Below are positions 35,701 to 44,537 of a DNA stretch of 64,000 nucleotides, piece after piece. Each line of letters begins with the position of its first letter. The first letter of the stretch is position 1. A program made the position numbers and the translations under genes. The DNA is from Thiobacillus sp. UBA3361 (GTDB lineage: Bacteria > Pseudomonadota > Gammaproteobacteria > Burkholderiales > Thiobacillaceae), in NCBI GenBank assembly GCA_002360535.1, contig DEQR01000027.1, positions 99,418-163,417 of the forward strand, in the 5' to 3' direction. Under the pieces are notes generated by a model. The model had not been told where the DNA came from and did not search any database. It saw nothing but the letters and a program-made list of their open reading frames with translations.

Positions 35701-36094
35701 GCACGAGCTCCCTGAGTCGGGGTGTCAGATCCTCGGCGCCGGCCACCACGGCGTCGGCCACCAGGATGACGCAAGCGCATTCCCGGGCCAGGCGTTGTAC
35801 TGCCCGGTTCAGCCCCTGGCCGGCGCGGGCGGCCTCGTCCAGAGCGGCCTGGGTTTCCCCCTTGGCCACCCGGTCGGCGAAACCGCGCTGGGTGTCCGCC
35901 ACCACGCTCGCCAGGTCTACCCGGCCGAAGCGGGGCGCCGGGGGCGGTAGGAGGAAGTGATAGCCGGCGATGAGCGCGGCGCTGACGGTGAATGAAAGGG
36001 TCGCGGCCAGTCCCCAACCGATGCCCGGATTCCCGTCTCCGGACGGAGGCCCATCCGTTTCGGTTTCCTGGACCATCGCCTTGTCATCAGCCAT
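35687..36094 (-). CDS. trbI: F-type TrbI-like protein
   Basis: A 135-residue inner-membrane protein with one membrane segment (AATLSFTVSAALIAGYHFLL) after a short cytoplasmic part, then a periplasmic helical region with DTQRGFADRV and CACVILVADAVVAGAEDLTP. Size and topology match F-type TrbI (128 residues in F), an assembly protein usually encoded just after traC, as here. The start overlaps the traC stop by eight bases. Confidence 0.82.
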   Translation of the reverse strand: MADDKAMVQETETDGPPSGDGNPGIGWGLAATLSFTVSAALIAGYHFLLPPPAPRFGRVDLASVVADTQRGFADRVAKGETQAALDEAARAGQGLNRAVQRLARECACVILVADAVVAGAEDLTPRLRELVHATD

Positions 36095-38663
36095 GGGCCA
36101 GCCCCCGTTCCTTCAGCACCGCGCGGATGGCCGCGTCCACGCTCAGTCCGGCGCCGGTCTTCTCCCGGATGGCGTTGAAATCCTCGGCCCGGGTGGAGGC
36201 CAGCAGCAGGGAATAGGGGTCCAGCACCAGGCGGCCGATGCCGTGGCCCACCGGGCTGTGCACGAAGACCTCGGAATAGGCCCCCGCCTCGGTGTGCAGG
36301 GTCTCCAGCAGGTTGCGCAGGCCCGCGCTCACCGCCAGGCGGTTGTTCTTCTCCAGGGCCAGGAGGGATTCCGGCTTCTGGCGCAGCATGAACATCCAGT
36401 CGGCGTTGTTCAGCGCCGCCGTGGCCGCCTCGTTGCGGTAGTAGTCGTCCACCCCCTGGGTGCCGGTGACGAAGGCGCCGTTGTACTTGCGCGCCCGCCG
36501 ATAGCCCGCCTCGATGAAGCCGCCGCTGGTGCCCATCATCAGGCTCCAGGCCTCGTCGATGATCACCAGTTTCCTGCGCCCGTCGGCCCGGTTGAGGGTG
36601 ATCTCGTTGGTGATGAGGTACATGAGCAGCAGGAGGATCACGCCTTGCAGATCCTTCTTCGCCTCCAGCTCGTCCAGCTCCAGCACCACCAGGTCAGCGT
36701 CGAAGCGCATGTTGGCCGGCCCCTCGAACCAGCGGCCATGGGCGCCGTCCTGGGTGTAGGGGAAGAGCTGGATACCCATGTTGCGTACCCGTACGTCGCA
36801 CTTGCCCTCGTCGTCCTTGCAGGCGGTCTTCAGGTGTTCGGCCAGCTCCGTCAGGGTGGGCAGCCGGGACTGGCTTTGCGCCTGGTACCAGACCTGACGC
36901 AGGGCGATGTCCAGCTGGGACATCTCGTACTGGGGCAGGGGCTCCTGGGGGGAGATCATCTGGGCGATGACGGGCTTCAACATCTCCATGTCCTCGTCCA
37001 GGTCCGTGACCAGGGAGAAGGGATTCAGGGACAGGTCGGACTGTGGGGTGAATTCCAGGTACTGCCCGCCCAGGCGCCGGCACAGGTTCTCGTAGGATCG
37101 TCCGGCGTCGATGACCCAGACCCGGGCGCCGGTGCCCAGGTAGCCCAGGGCCAGTTCGTTCATGAACACCGACTTGCCCGAGCCCGAGGTGCCCACCACG
37201 CAGGCGTTGAAATTGCCGGAGGGGTTGGCGAACAGGTCCACCCCCAGGGCCTGGCCGCGCCGGCCGAAGAGGGCGATCACCGGCTCCCCCAGACCCGCCC
37301 ATTCGCCGATGATCGGGGCGAGGTGGATGGCGTTGGCGGAGGTCTTCAGGCTCTCCCGCCCCGCGCGTTTCGCCTCCCGCTGGAACGAGGCCGTGTAGGC
37401 CATGGGCAGGCCCAGCATCAGGCTTTGCAGGTTGAGGTAGGTGTCGGATTGCAGGTCGAAGCCCAGGCCGCGCCACACCCCCCGGGCGGCCAGCTCGTCC
37501 CTGGCGGCGTGAGTGGGCAGGGAGAAAAGGGTCAGCTGGTGATACAGGTACACCAGGGAGCCGGCCTCGGAATAGGCTGCCATGGCCGTGTCCCAGTCCA
37601 GCTTCTGTTCCTGCCAGTCGGGCATGAAGGCGGCCAGCTTGCTCTGAGCCGCCTGGGTGGCCCGGGCCGACTTCAGGGTGGCGAAGGAACGGGTGGACTC
37701 GAAGTCTGGAATGCGGATCCCCAGGGTGATGAGGAAGGGGCAGGAATAGGCCTGGGCGCCCTGGATGAAGTCGCCGATCAGTCCCCCCATGGTGGCCAGC
37801 TCCATGGCCTTGGGATAGTTGCGCACCGACAGGCAGCGCACCACCGCCTCGGCGCTGTCGGCGGGGCTGCCCACCACCAGCCCGTCCCGGGTGACCCGGG
37901 TGAGGGTGTCCAGGGCCAGGATCTGGTCTCGGATCAGGCGTCCGTCGTCGTAGGTAAGGCGCTGGGCCTCGCCCTTCAGGAGCCGGTTGGCGTTCAACAC
38001 CTGGACGCACCAGTGGATCAGCTCGTCCGGCCCCCACTCGCCCGCATACAGATAGGTGCCCTTCAGGACCGTGGCCAGGGCCTCGCGCAGGGTTAAGGCG
38101 CTTTCCAAGGCCTCCCGGTCGGCCATGCCCTCGGCGGGCAGGGTCACCGACAGGGCGGCCAGGAAGTGGCGCGGCATCCAGGGCAGGGCCGGGAAAGGCG
38201 AATGGATCGCCGCCCGTGCCAGATGGTCGGCCCGGCGCCGGGCGGCCTCGGTGTGGAGCCCACCGACCGTGCGCAGTCCCCGGTAGCGGTCGAGGAAGTC
38301 GTGGATATCAGGCGTGCCGAAGAGGTGGAATTGCAGGCTGGCCCCGGTGGGCAGGCCGTTGAAGATCGACTTCAGCACCGAGGCCATGCGCCCGTCGGCG
38401 CCGGTCTGGGGATGCAGGGCGAGCACGAAGCCCACCGCCTCCACCGGGTCCTGGCCGTTGCGACGCGCCCCCGGCGGACGCTCCAGCAGGAACAGCCGTT
38501 CTTCCGGCAGCCAGCCGGAATAGGGCAGCCAGTCGGCCAGCCGGTCGAAGACGGGCATGGGCGAGGGCTCTGTCAGGGTCGAGGGCAGGTAGGTCGAATC
38601 GGTGAAGTCGGTCCGCGCCGGCCGCCGGAGATTGCGCAGGAAGGCCAAGGCGTCAGCGCTCAT
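36087..38663 (-). CDS. traC: Type IV secretion ATPase TraC (VirB4 family)
   Basis: An 858-residue VirB4-family ATPase that powers pilus assembly and substrate passage. Walker A is GTSGSGKS (K497), Walker B is KLVIIDEAW (D703), and an arginine/glutamine-rich motif follows (FVTGTQGVDDYY). The N-terminal ~250 residues match the TraC_F-IV domain (LPYSGWLPEERLFLLER; FNGLPTGASLQFHLFG). Start 38663 (MSADALAFLRNL) is chosen because the longer frame lies wholly inside traV. It overlaps traV by 11 bases and trbI by eight. Confidence 0.95.
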   Translation of the reverse strand: MSADALAFLRNLRRPARTDFTDSTYLPSTLTEPSPMPVFDRLADWLPYSGWLPEERLFLLERPPGARRNGQDPVEAVGFVLALHPQTGADGRMASVLKSIFNGLPTGASLQFHLFGTPDIHDFLDRYRGLRTVGGLHTEAARRRADHLARAAIHSPFPALPWMPRHFLAALSVTLPAEGMADREALESALTLREALATVLKGTYLYAGEWGPDELIHWCVQVLNANRLLKGEAQRLTYDDGRLIRDQILALDTLTRVTRDGLVVGSPADSAEAVVRCLSVRNYPKAMELATMGGLIGDFIQGAQAYSCPFLITLGIRIPDFESTRSFATLKSARATQAAQSKLAAFMPDWQEQKLDWDTAMAAYSEAGSLVYLYHQLTLFSLPTHAARDELAARGVWRGLGFDLQSDTYLNLQSLMLGLPMAYTASFQREAKRAGRESLKTSANAIHLAPIIGEWAGLGEPVIALFGRRGQALGVDLFANPSGNFNACVVGTSGSGKSVFMNELALGYLGTGARVWVIDAGRSYENLCRRLGGQYLEFTPQSDLSLNPFSLVTDLDEDMEMLKPVIAQMISPQEPLPQYEMSQLDIALRQVWYQAQSQSRLPTLTELAEHLKTACKDDEGKCDVRVRNMGIQLFPYTQDGAHGRWFEGPANMRFDADLVVLELDELEAKKDLQGVILLLLMYLITNEITLNRADGRRKLVIIDEAWSLMMGTSGGFIEAGYRRARKYNGAFVTGTQGVDDYYRNEAATAALNNADWMFMLRQKPESLLALEKNNRLAVSAGLRNLLETLHTEAGAYSEVFVHSPVGHGIGRLVLDPYSLLLASTRAEDFNAIREKTGAGLSVDAAIRAVLKERGLAHG

Positions 38664-39258
38664 CGTCCTCTGCCTGACGGGATGGCCGTGCCGCATCCAG
38701 CACCGTTTCGCGGGCGTCCTGGCGGGAGGCTTCGCGCTGTGTCGCGGGGTCGGGAATCCGGACGCCGGCCGGTGCGGTCACGGGGGCCGCGCCTATGGGT
38801 GTAATCGGCCCGAATTGCCGCCGGATGTCGGCTTCGGTATGGCCGAGCTGCCACTCGCCCCGGTGCCACATGACGTACAGGTAGGACTGGTCATGCAGGT
38901 CCCCGTCCTCGTCCACCCAGGGGGCGAACCAGAGGCGCAGTACCCGGGGTGGAGACAGCAGGGGCGTACCGGCGGCCGGCGTAGAACTGCTGGGAGGCGC
39001 TGCACCGTAGGGCCTGGGGGCATCAGCCTGGCCCTTCGGGTGGATCTCGGTGGCCGATTCGGGCGCCGCGCCGTGGGGGACGCTTCCCATCTGCTTGGCC
39101 GGCAGCGTTCCCGCAACGGTATTGGCATACACGCCTGACACGGAGGTGCAAACCACGCCATCCGGCGCCCGGCAGGCAAATTCGCTCTTGCCGTCCAGGC
39201 CGGCCATGTTGGCGCAGGCCGTCAGGGCGGGGAGCAGCATCAGGACAGCCCGTCTCAT
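38653..39258 (-). CDS. traV: Outer-membrane lipoprotein TraV
   Basis: A 201-residue lipoprotein: lipobox LLPALTAC near the N-terminus, then NMAGLDGKSEFACRAPDGVVC and SVSGVYANT, the conserved TraV start. A proline/serine-rich linker leads to a C-terminal LRLWFAPWVDEDGDLHDQSY segment characteristic of the family. TraV is the VirB7-like member of the outer-membrane core with TraK and TraB. Start 39258 is fixed by the lipoprotein signal. It overlaps dsbC by four bases and traC by 11. Confidence 0.92.
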   Translation of the reverse strand: MRRAVLMLLPALTACANMAGLDGKSEFACRAPDGVVCTSVSGVYANTVAGTLPAKQMGSVPHGAAPESATEIHPKGQADAPRPYGAAPPSSSTPAAGTPLLSPPRVLRLWFAPWVDEDGDLHDQSYLYVMWHRGEWQLGHTEADIRRQFGPITPIGAAPVTAPAGVRIPDPATQREASRQDARETVLDAARPSRQAEDDER

Positions 39259-40001
39259 GGCTGCATCCCCTCGGCGGCCGGTTTCCGGTCCCCCTCCGCC
39301 AGGAAGGCCTCGATGCGCTGTGCCGGGGCCGCCCCCGCCAGATGCCGGCCCCGGACATCGAACAAGGCGGGCGTGCCCTCCACGCCCAGATTGCGGGCTA
39401 GCGCGATGTTCCGGTCGATGGGATGTGCACATTCGGCGGCAGGCGGTGCCTTGCCGTTTACCATCAGGACCTGCCAGGCGGCAGCCCGGTCCGGTGCGCA
39501 CCAGACGGCAATGGCGCGCTGGCGCGCCTCGGGATGGAGTTCCGCCAGGGGATAGAGAAATGTGTGTACGGTGACGTCGTCCAGTTTGGCCAGCTCCTGC
39601 TCCAGCTTGCGGCAGTAGGGGCAGTCCGGGTCCGAGAACACGGCCAGCACTCGGGTGCCTTTGCCGCGCACCGTGGTGATGGCGTCCGCCAGGGGGAGGC
39701 TGGCGAAGTCGATGCGCCGGGCCGCCTCCAGACTGTCCGCCGTCAGATCCCGTTGCTCCCGCATGTCATAGAGGTGGCCGAACAGAAAGTAGCGCGCGTC
39801 GCCCCCCACATAGGCCAGGTTGCGGCCCATGGTGACTTCGTAGATGCCGGGTAGCGGGGTTGGTCGGATATCCCGGAAGCTTGTGGCGGGATACGCGGCC
39901 TTGAGGGCGGCCTCGATGCGGGCAGTCAGGTCCGGATCGGCGGCCCGGGCTGGGTTGGCCAGGGCGAGGCAGGCAAGGAGTGTCAGGGTTGGGATTCTCA
40001 T
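39255..40001 (-). CDS. dsbC: DsbC-like periplasmic thiol:disulfide isomerase
   Basis: A 248-residue protein with signal peptide (LTLLACLALANPARA), DsbC-type dimerisation domain (FRDIRPTPLPGIYEVTMGRN) and thioredoxin domain with active site FSDPDCPYCRKLE (C127, C130) and cis-Pro VEGTPALFDVRGR. It should correct disulfides in the cysteine-rich transfer proteins TraN, TraU and TraH. DsbC homologues between traB and traV are a recurring feature of F-like elements such as SXT/R391 and R27. Confidence 0.93.
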   Translation of the reverse strand: MRIPTLTLLACLALANPARAADPDLTARIEAALKAAYPATSFRDIRPTPLPGIYEVTMGRNLAYVGGDARYFLFGHLYDMREQRDLTADSLEAARRIDFASLPLADAITTVRGKGTRVLAVFSDPDCPYCRKLEQELAKLDDVTVHTFLYPLAELHPEARQRAIAVWCAPDRAAAWQVLMVNGKAPPAAECAHPIDRNIALARNLGVEGTPALFDVRGRHLAGAAPAQRIEAFLAEGDRKPAAEGMQP

Positions 40002-40004
40002 GGG

Positions 40005-41285
40005 TTAGCGCGCTCCGTAGCGTTTGCCGGATTCGATGATGTCGCCTGCCGAGGCCTCGCCCATGGGCAGCATGGCGCCCTTGGTGATGACCACGTCCAC
40101 CAGCCTTCCGGCATCCACCTCCACCACCGGGTAGAGCTTCTCGGCCAGGGAGATGTAGTACTGGGCCAAGCGGTCCATGGCCTTGCCCACCCCGGAGGAG
40201 ATGCCGGCCTTGAACTCCTCGCCTTGCTTGACGGTGGACGTGGAACCCAGGGGCGAGGTGGAAGTGGTGGTGGCGCTCTGCTGGAAGGCCTGGCCCAGGC
40301 CGGAACCGATGCCGGCGATGAGGGCGTTGGCCAGCACCTGGCCCTGCTTGGTGATGAGCCGGCCCATCACCCCGGCCTTGCCGTCCTCGCCGGCCACGTA
40401 GCCCTTGATGGGCAGGTCCAGGGACTCGCCCCGGGGCGAGACGCAGGACAGGGACTCGGTGCGGATGTAGGCCCGCTCGGAGGAGAGGTCGCCATAGCCG
40501 GAGCCGACGATGAGGCAGTCCTTCGCCTTGAGCCGGAACCGGTTGGGCAGCTGGGCATGGTCCACCAGGCGCAGCAGGACGGGATGGGGGTTGCTCTGGG
40601 CCTGTCCGCCGGTGGGGGCGTTGAGCCCCGCCAGCAGCACCGCCCGGACGAAGGAGCCGGAGGGCAGGTAGGTACCCGGGGTCTTGGCGGCCGGCTTCTC
40701 CTTGCCGGAATCCGGTGCAGATGGCAGGCGGGCATCCGGCGCAGTCCCCATCTCACCGGATTCGATGCCCCGCTCCGGCATGGCGGGGGGAACTCCCACG
40801 GGGGGCGGCTGGCCCGGCACCGAGGTGTTGGGCGGCAGGGTCACCACCGAGGCCGGCCGGGTGGGGGCCAGGGGCGGAGGTGGCGGCAGAGAAGGCAACC
40901 CCGATGGCAGCCCCGGTGGAAAACCTGACAAGCGGGTAGAGGCACTCCTCTCAGCCTCCTGGCGCTTCATCAGGTCGTTTAGCTCCGAGACCGAGCGCTC
41001 CAGGCGGTCGATGCGGGTGCCTTCCTGGCCACGCCAGGCGTCCCTGGGATCCACCCCGGCGCCGGCCGGGGCCACCGCCAGGGGAACGGGTTTCTCCGGC
41101 AGACCGGCGCCGGTCTGGGACTTGCCGGCGCGCATGAAGGCCACCAGGCCGATGAGTCCCAGGCCCACCACGATCAACACCCCGCCCGCGATCAGGGCCT
41201 GCCGGCGCCGGATGGCCGTAGCGGCGGCGGAGAGCATGGGCCTGGCACCCCTGCCACCTGGGCCGTTCTTGCCACCGAGGATCAT
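40005..41285 (-). CDS. traB: Conjugative transfer protein TraB (VirB10 family)
   Basis: A 426-residue VirB10-type scaffold spanning the envelope: one N-terminal membrane segment (ALIAGGVLIVVGLGLIGLVA), a short coiled coil (RIDRLERSVSELNDLMKRQE), a long proline-rich periplasmic linker, and the C-terminal beta-barrel domain (GTYLPSGSFVRAVLLAGLNA; CVSPRGESLDLPIKGYVAGE). The start at 41285 overlaps the traK stop by four bases; upstream extension runs into traK. Confidence 0.94.
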   Translation of the reverse strand: MILGGKNGPGGRGARPMLSAAATAIRRRQALIAGGVLIVVGLGLIGLVAFMRAGKSQTGAGLPEKPVPLAVAPAGAGVDPRDAWRGQEGTRIDRLERSVSELNDLMKRQEAERSASTRLSGFPPGLPSGLPSLPPPPPLAPTRPASVVTLPPNTSVPGQPPPVGVPPAMPERGIESGEMGTAPDARLPSAPDSGKEKPAAKTPGTYLPSGSFVRAVLLAGLNAPTGGQAQSNPHPVLLRLVDHAQLPNRFRLKAKDCLIVGSGYGDLSSERAYIRTESLSCVSPRGESLDLPIKGYVAGEDGKAGVMGRLITKQGQVLANALIAGIGSGLGQAFQQSATTTSTSPLGSTSTVKQGEEFKAGISSGVGKAMDRLAQYYISLAEKLYPVVEVDAGRLVDVVITKGAMLPMGEASAGDIIESGKRYGAR

Positions 41286-42016
41286 TCGTCGCCCTCCCGC
41301 TGGCGGATCACGAATACGCGGGTGGTCTCCCCGGGATTCAGGGCATGGTTCTCCACCCCCACGGCCAGCACCCCGGGGCGGAACAGCTCCGGTTCGGCCA
41401 CCCGCAGTTCGGCGATGCCGGTGTTGGTGAGCTGGAAAAGGTCGGCCACCACCGCCGTGCCCAGCCAGGAGCGCTGATGCACGAAGCGGCTGCCCTGCCA
41501 CAAGCGCAGGGTTTTGCCCCGCTCCCGCATCTCCATGTCCGGCGGCAGGCGGTCCGCGGCCATCATCAGGGCCAGTTCCTTGACCATGCGCTGCCGGGAG
41601 TCGGCCCGCTCGGCCATGGAGGGCTTCGCCGCCCGTCGCTCCGGGTCCTTCAGGATCAGGCTCTCGGCGGGGGCATCCATCGGCTGCAGGGTGAGCGCAT
41701 AGGTGGCGCCGGATTCGGCGGTCAGGAACAGGGAAGCCGGCTCGCCCCGGTCCAGGGGCCGCACGTAGATCTGGCCGGTGCGGGGATTCTTCTCAATGGC
41801 GAGCCGCCCCTTGAGAGCATGCCAGGACTGGATGCGCCCGTCGGACAGCGCGATGCGGGTCAGGTCGTCGGCCGCGATGCGGGCGAAGGCGGTCTCGCCG
41901 TCGCGCACCGGCAGGACCTGAAGTGCCCAGGCCGGCGGCGTCAGGCCGCCGAGCAGGAGGAGGCTAGCGGCCAGCAGCCGCGGCCCAACGATCAACAGCT
42001 TGGCCGAAGGGATCAT
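41282..42016 (-). CDS. traK: Secretin-like outer-membrane core protein TraK
   Basis: A 244-residue exported protein (signal peptide LLAASLLLLGGLTPPAWA) with the VirB9/TraK-type beta-rich pattern: LQVLPVRDGETAFARIAADD at the mature N-terminus and a C-terminal region VADLFQLTNTGIAELRVAEP ... RPGVLAVGVENHALNPGETT. With TraV and TraB it forms the outer-membrane core complex. Its start lies inside the end of traE (53-base overlap). Confidence 0.93.
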   Translation of the reverse strand: MIPSAKLLIVGPRLLAASLLLLGGLTPPAWALQVLPVRDGETAFARIAADDLTRIALSDGRIQSWHALKGRLAIEKNPRTGQIYVRPLDRGEPASLFLTAESGATYALTLQPMDAPAESLILKDPERRAAKPSMAERADSRQRMVKELALMMAADRLPPDMEMRERGKTLRLWQGSRFVHQRSWLGTAVVADLFQLTNTGIAELRVAEPELFRPGVLAVGVENHALNPGETTRVFVIRQREGDE

Positions 42017-42575
42017 CTTGCGAGGTCTCCTTGAGGGTGGTGACGACGGTGCGCCCGCCGTCGTAACGGAAGGCCACCAGCACGGTAAGGGCACGAGGCG
42101 GTGAGGCCTTGTCGGTCACATAGGTGGTGAGTTCACCCTGCACCGCCAGACGCAACTCGTCGGACTTGTCGTGCAGGACGCTTCTCGGGGAAAACAGGGT
42201 GGCGACCTGATCGCGCTTCACCCGTTCGGCTGCCAGGCGCCCAGCCTTCTCCAGGGCACCATGGGCCTCGGGCGCGGCGTACTTGAGCAGGGCCGCGTTC
42301 TGGAAATCGACGGAAGACGGCGTGACGTTGTAGGCCAGTTGCAGGACGAACAGGGCCATCTGATCCAGGTAGTCGCGGGACACCCGGTCGGCTTCCACCC
42401 AGAAGCCACGTTCGATCTGGGGCGGTAGGAAGGTGACCCGGTCACGGTCCTGATGCAGGAAGACGTGCAGGGCCAGCAGCAGGGTGGTGGCCGACAGCAC
42501 CGCCAGCAGGGCCTGGACGGTGCGGCTGATGCCGGTGCGGGCTTCCAGGTCGGCGCTTATCTTGAGCGGGTTCAT
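41964..42575 (-). CDS. traE: Type IV secretion protein TraE (VirB5/8-like)
   Basis: A 203-residue inner-membrane protein. Its membrane anchor (VQALLAVLSATTLLLALHVF) is followed by FLPPQIERGFWVEADRVSRD and YLDQMALFVLQLAYNVTPSS, highly characteristic of the TraE family. The C-terminal part has an NTF2-like pattern. Start 42575 (MNPLKISADLEA) overlaps the traL stop by four bases. Confidence 0.95.
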   Translation of the reverse strand: MNPLKISADLEARTGISRTVQALLAVLSATTLLLALHVFLHQDRDRVTFLPPQIERGFWVEADRVSRDYLDQMALFVLQLAYNVTPSSVDFQNAALLKYAAPEAHGALEKAGRLAAERVKRDQVATLFSPRSVLHDKSDELRLAVQGELTTYVTDKASPPRALTVLVAFRYDGGRTVVTTLKETSQDDPFGQAVDRWAAAAGR

Positions 42576-42853
42576 CCGATGAACTCCCGCAGGTGGGACG
42601 GTGGTGTGCGGGTGAACCCCGAGCCGAAGGGCAGATGCCAATAGACCCAGTGCAGCAGGAACCGCCGGTGCCGCCCTCCCGTGAACTTGCCCAGGACGTG
42701 AGCTACCACCAGGCCGGCGGCGATCCAGGTGATGGGGTCCTTCAGCAGGATCCCGAGAAAAACGAAGGCCACGAGCAATCCCACCTGGCTCGCGTCCCAC
42801 ATGAGGATGCGGGCCGGTTCGTCCAGGCGGGTGGGGATGCGGGTGTCGCCCAT
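42572..42853 (-). CDS. traL: Type IV secretion protein TraL (VirB3-like)
   Basis: A 93-residue inner-membrane protein beginning MGDTRIPTRLDEPARILMWD, the family signature, followed by one or two membrane segments (GLLVAFVFLGILL; WIAAGLVVAHVLGKF) and the RFLLHWVYWHLP end. It follows traA by 14 bases and overlaps traE by four, the canonical A-L-E order. Confidence 0.95.
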   Translation of the reverse strand: MGDTRIPTRLDEPARILMWDASQVGLLVAFVFLGILLKDPITWIAAGLVVAHVLGKFTGGRHRRFLLHWVYWHLPFGSGFTRTPPSHLREFIG

Positions 42854-42867
42854 GGCCTTCGCCAGCC

Positions 42868-43158
42868 TTAAATCACGGCGCCGATGATGCCGGTGATGAG
42901 GCCCGCCCCCAGGGAGAACAGGATGGCGAACACGATGGAGGTCAGCGCCGGCATGGCGGTTACCCGGGCCAGACCCACCACGGCGCCGATGATCAGCGCG
43001 CCGATGGAGATGGTGATGGCCAGGTTGCCGGTGGCCCAGTTGGTGACCCGGGCGGACAGGGCGGCGAACTCCGGGTCGGCTGGTACGCCGGCCAGGGCCG
43101 GGCCAGCGCCGAGAACCAGGCCGCCCAGGAGCAATGCGAGTTTGTGGGTGAGTTTCAT
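42868..43158 (-). CDS. traA: TraA-type conjugative pilin
   Basis: A 96-residue prepilin: signal peptide (ALLLGGLVLGAGPALA), short N-terminal region (GVPADPEFAALSARVTNWAT), then two hydrophobic segments (LAITISIGALIIGAVVGLA; TSIVFAILFSLGAGLITGII) separated by a short polar turn. This is the VirB2/TraA pilin layout. It sits directly before traL. Confidence 0.92.
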   Translation of the reverse strand: MKLTHKLALLLGGLVLGAGPALAGVPADPEFAALSARVTNWATGNLAITISIGALIIGAVVGLARVTAMPALTSIVFAILFSLGAGLITGIIGAVI

Positions 43159-43229
43159 GAATGGGATTCCTATGGAATTGAATGGGTGGTCTCGTCGTCT
43201 CTGCGTCCATGGATCTCGGGGTCTCGTCG

Positions 43230-43454
43230 TCAGGTGGTATCCAGGTCCAGCCGCACGATGTCCTTCACCAGGGCGAGGAAGCCGGCCCGGGCCACGGCGT
43301 CAGTCAGGCAGTACTCGATGGCGGCCGTGGCCAGGCGCCGCTCCTGATTGAAGTCGCGCTCCGGAAGTGCCTTGCGCAGATCCTGCAGCCGCCTCTTGGT
43401 CTCCTCGCGGATCAGCACGGACTTGTAGCCAGGTTCCCAGTCACGCTCGCTCAT
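43230..43454 (-). CDS. Small basic/acidic protein at the head of the transfer operon
   Basis: About 74 residues (MSERDWEPGYKSVLIREETK...). The segment VLIREETKRRLQDLRKAL followed by ERRLATAAIEYCLTD could fold as a strand plus two helices, similar to ribbon-helix-helix DNA-binding proteins. No firm family. The start overlaps the stop of the OmpA-like gene upstream by four bases, and traA begins ~70 bases downstream. A regulatory or relaxosome role is possible from size and position only. Confidence 0.65.
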   Translation of the reverse strand: MSERDWEPGYKSVLIREETKRRLQDLRKALPERDFNQERRLATAAIEYCLTDAVARAGFLALVKDIVRLDLDTT

Positions 43455-44041
43455 GGATTGGGCCTCACGATCAACAGCTCCAGGTCGGTGCGACGCGCGG
43501 GGGGATGCACCGGGGGCGGGTCCTCGATGCAGCACTCGGCCTCCACCCGTACGATCCGGCCCACCGGGATGCCCAGGTCCAGCAGGGCCTGGCGGACGGT
43601 CTCGGCGCGGCGCAGGGCCAGCTGATGGTTGAAGGCAGGATTCCCCACCCGGTCGGTGTGGCCGGTCAGGACGATGGACCGTGCCTCCAGCAACAGGGGA
43701 CGAAGGTTGTCGATGGCCTGCCGCGCCCCGGCGGTCAGCCGTGACGAGGCGAAGGTAAAGTGGATCGCGCGGGTGATGCGCTCCTCCCGCGGGGGTGGCA
43801 CCGGCTTCGGCTTGGGGGCCTCGGCGAGCCGGATCGGCGGCGGCACTGGCGCCTGCATCTTGCGCGTGGGCGTCGGGCAGTCTGCGCACAGCCGGAACAC
43901 CGCCTCCCGGCCGTGGCCGGTCTGGGCGATGCCCAGGGGCTCGTGAGCGGGAGCTGGCATGGGCGATACGCCAGCCACCGGTTCCGCCGGCTGCACGGTG
44001 CATCCGACGAGTAGGGAGCAGCAGACCAGTGCGGCTCTCAC
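43451..44041 (-). CDS. OmpA-like peptidoglycan-binding lipoprotein
   Basis: A 196-residue lipoprotein from GTG 44041, which gives the signal RAALVCCSLLVGC with a clear lipobox; the overlap with the upstream transglycosylase stop (GTGA) supports it. A proline-rich linker leads to an OmpA/MotB domain at ~90-190: FTFASSRLTAGARQAIDNL, IVLTGHTDRVGNPAFNHQLA and LRRAETVRQALLDLG. It probably tethers the transfer apparatus or the outer membrane to the cell wall next to a dedicated muramidase. Such a gene is not part of the classical F operon, so it is an accessory. Confidence 0.85.
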   Translation of the reverse strand: MRAALVCCSLLVGCTVQPAEPVAGVSPMPAPAHEPLGIAQTGHGREAVFRLCADCPTPTRKMQAPVPPPIRLAEAPKPKPVPPPREERITRAIHFTFASSRLTAGARQAIDNLRPLLLEARSIVLTGHTDRVGNPAFNHQLALRRAETVRQALLDLGIPVGRIVRVEAECCIEDPPPVHPPARRTDLELLIVRPNP

Positions 44042-44493
44042 CGCAGTGCCCTCCCGATGGCCCGGTACACCTTCCAGGCATACTCCATGCGGGCCTTGCG
44101 GCAGGCCGCACCCTTGAGCCGGGTGCATGCGGCGTTGTAGGCGCCCACGGCTTCCCAGGTGTCGCCGTAGCGGTCGAGTTTCTCGCGCAGGATGCGCGCG
44201 CCCACCTGCACGCTGGTGCAGGGGTCCCACAGCCGTTCTGGCGTGACCCCCAGCTCCGCCAGGGCCGGCAGGTTGCGCGAATTGATTTGCATGAGGCCGA
44301 TGTCGTAGGAGCCCGTGCGCTGAAGATGTCCTAGGTTCAGGGCGTAGGGATCCAGTCCCGACTCCACCGATGCGATGCCATAGAGCAGCCAGGGGTCCAC
44401 CCCATGAGCGCGGGCGGCCTCGTTCCAACAGGCCGATGCCACGGTCGACAGGGCCAGGGTCATGACCGCAGCCACGCGGACGAGCGGGTCCAT
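44038..44493 (-). CDS. Lytic transglycosylase of the transfer operon (VirB1/TrbN-type SLT)
   Basis: A 151-residue exported enzyme: signal peptide (VRVAAVMTLALSTVASA), then an SLT domain with catalytic glutamate in IASVESGLDPYALN (E44), GLMQINSRNLPAL and the Nter-type AVGAYNAACTR end. It opens peptidoglycan locally for assembly of the secretion channel. It is the first recognisable gene of the minus-strand transfer operon, with an ~850-base leader upstream. It overlaps the OmpA-like gene by four bases. Confidence 0.92.
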   Translation of the reverse strand: MDPLVRVAAVMTLALSTVASACWNEAARAHGVDPWLLYGIASVESGLDPYALNLGHLQRTGSYDIGLMQINSRNLPALAELGVTPERLWDPCTSVQVGARILREKLDRYGDTWEAVGAYNAACTRLKGAACRKARMEYAWKVYRAIGRALR

Positions 44494-44537
44494 GTTGTGA
44501 AAAGCGGTGTTTGCACTTGGGTCTTCCTTGCCGCCGG

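Noticed and set aside
35970..38096. Plus-strand open frame of ~700 codons
   Set aside because: Antisense of traC, rich in His/Gln/Gly; the opposite strand has intact VirB4 motifs.
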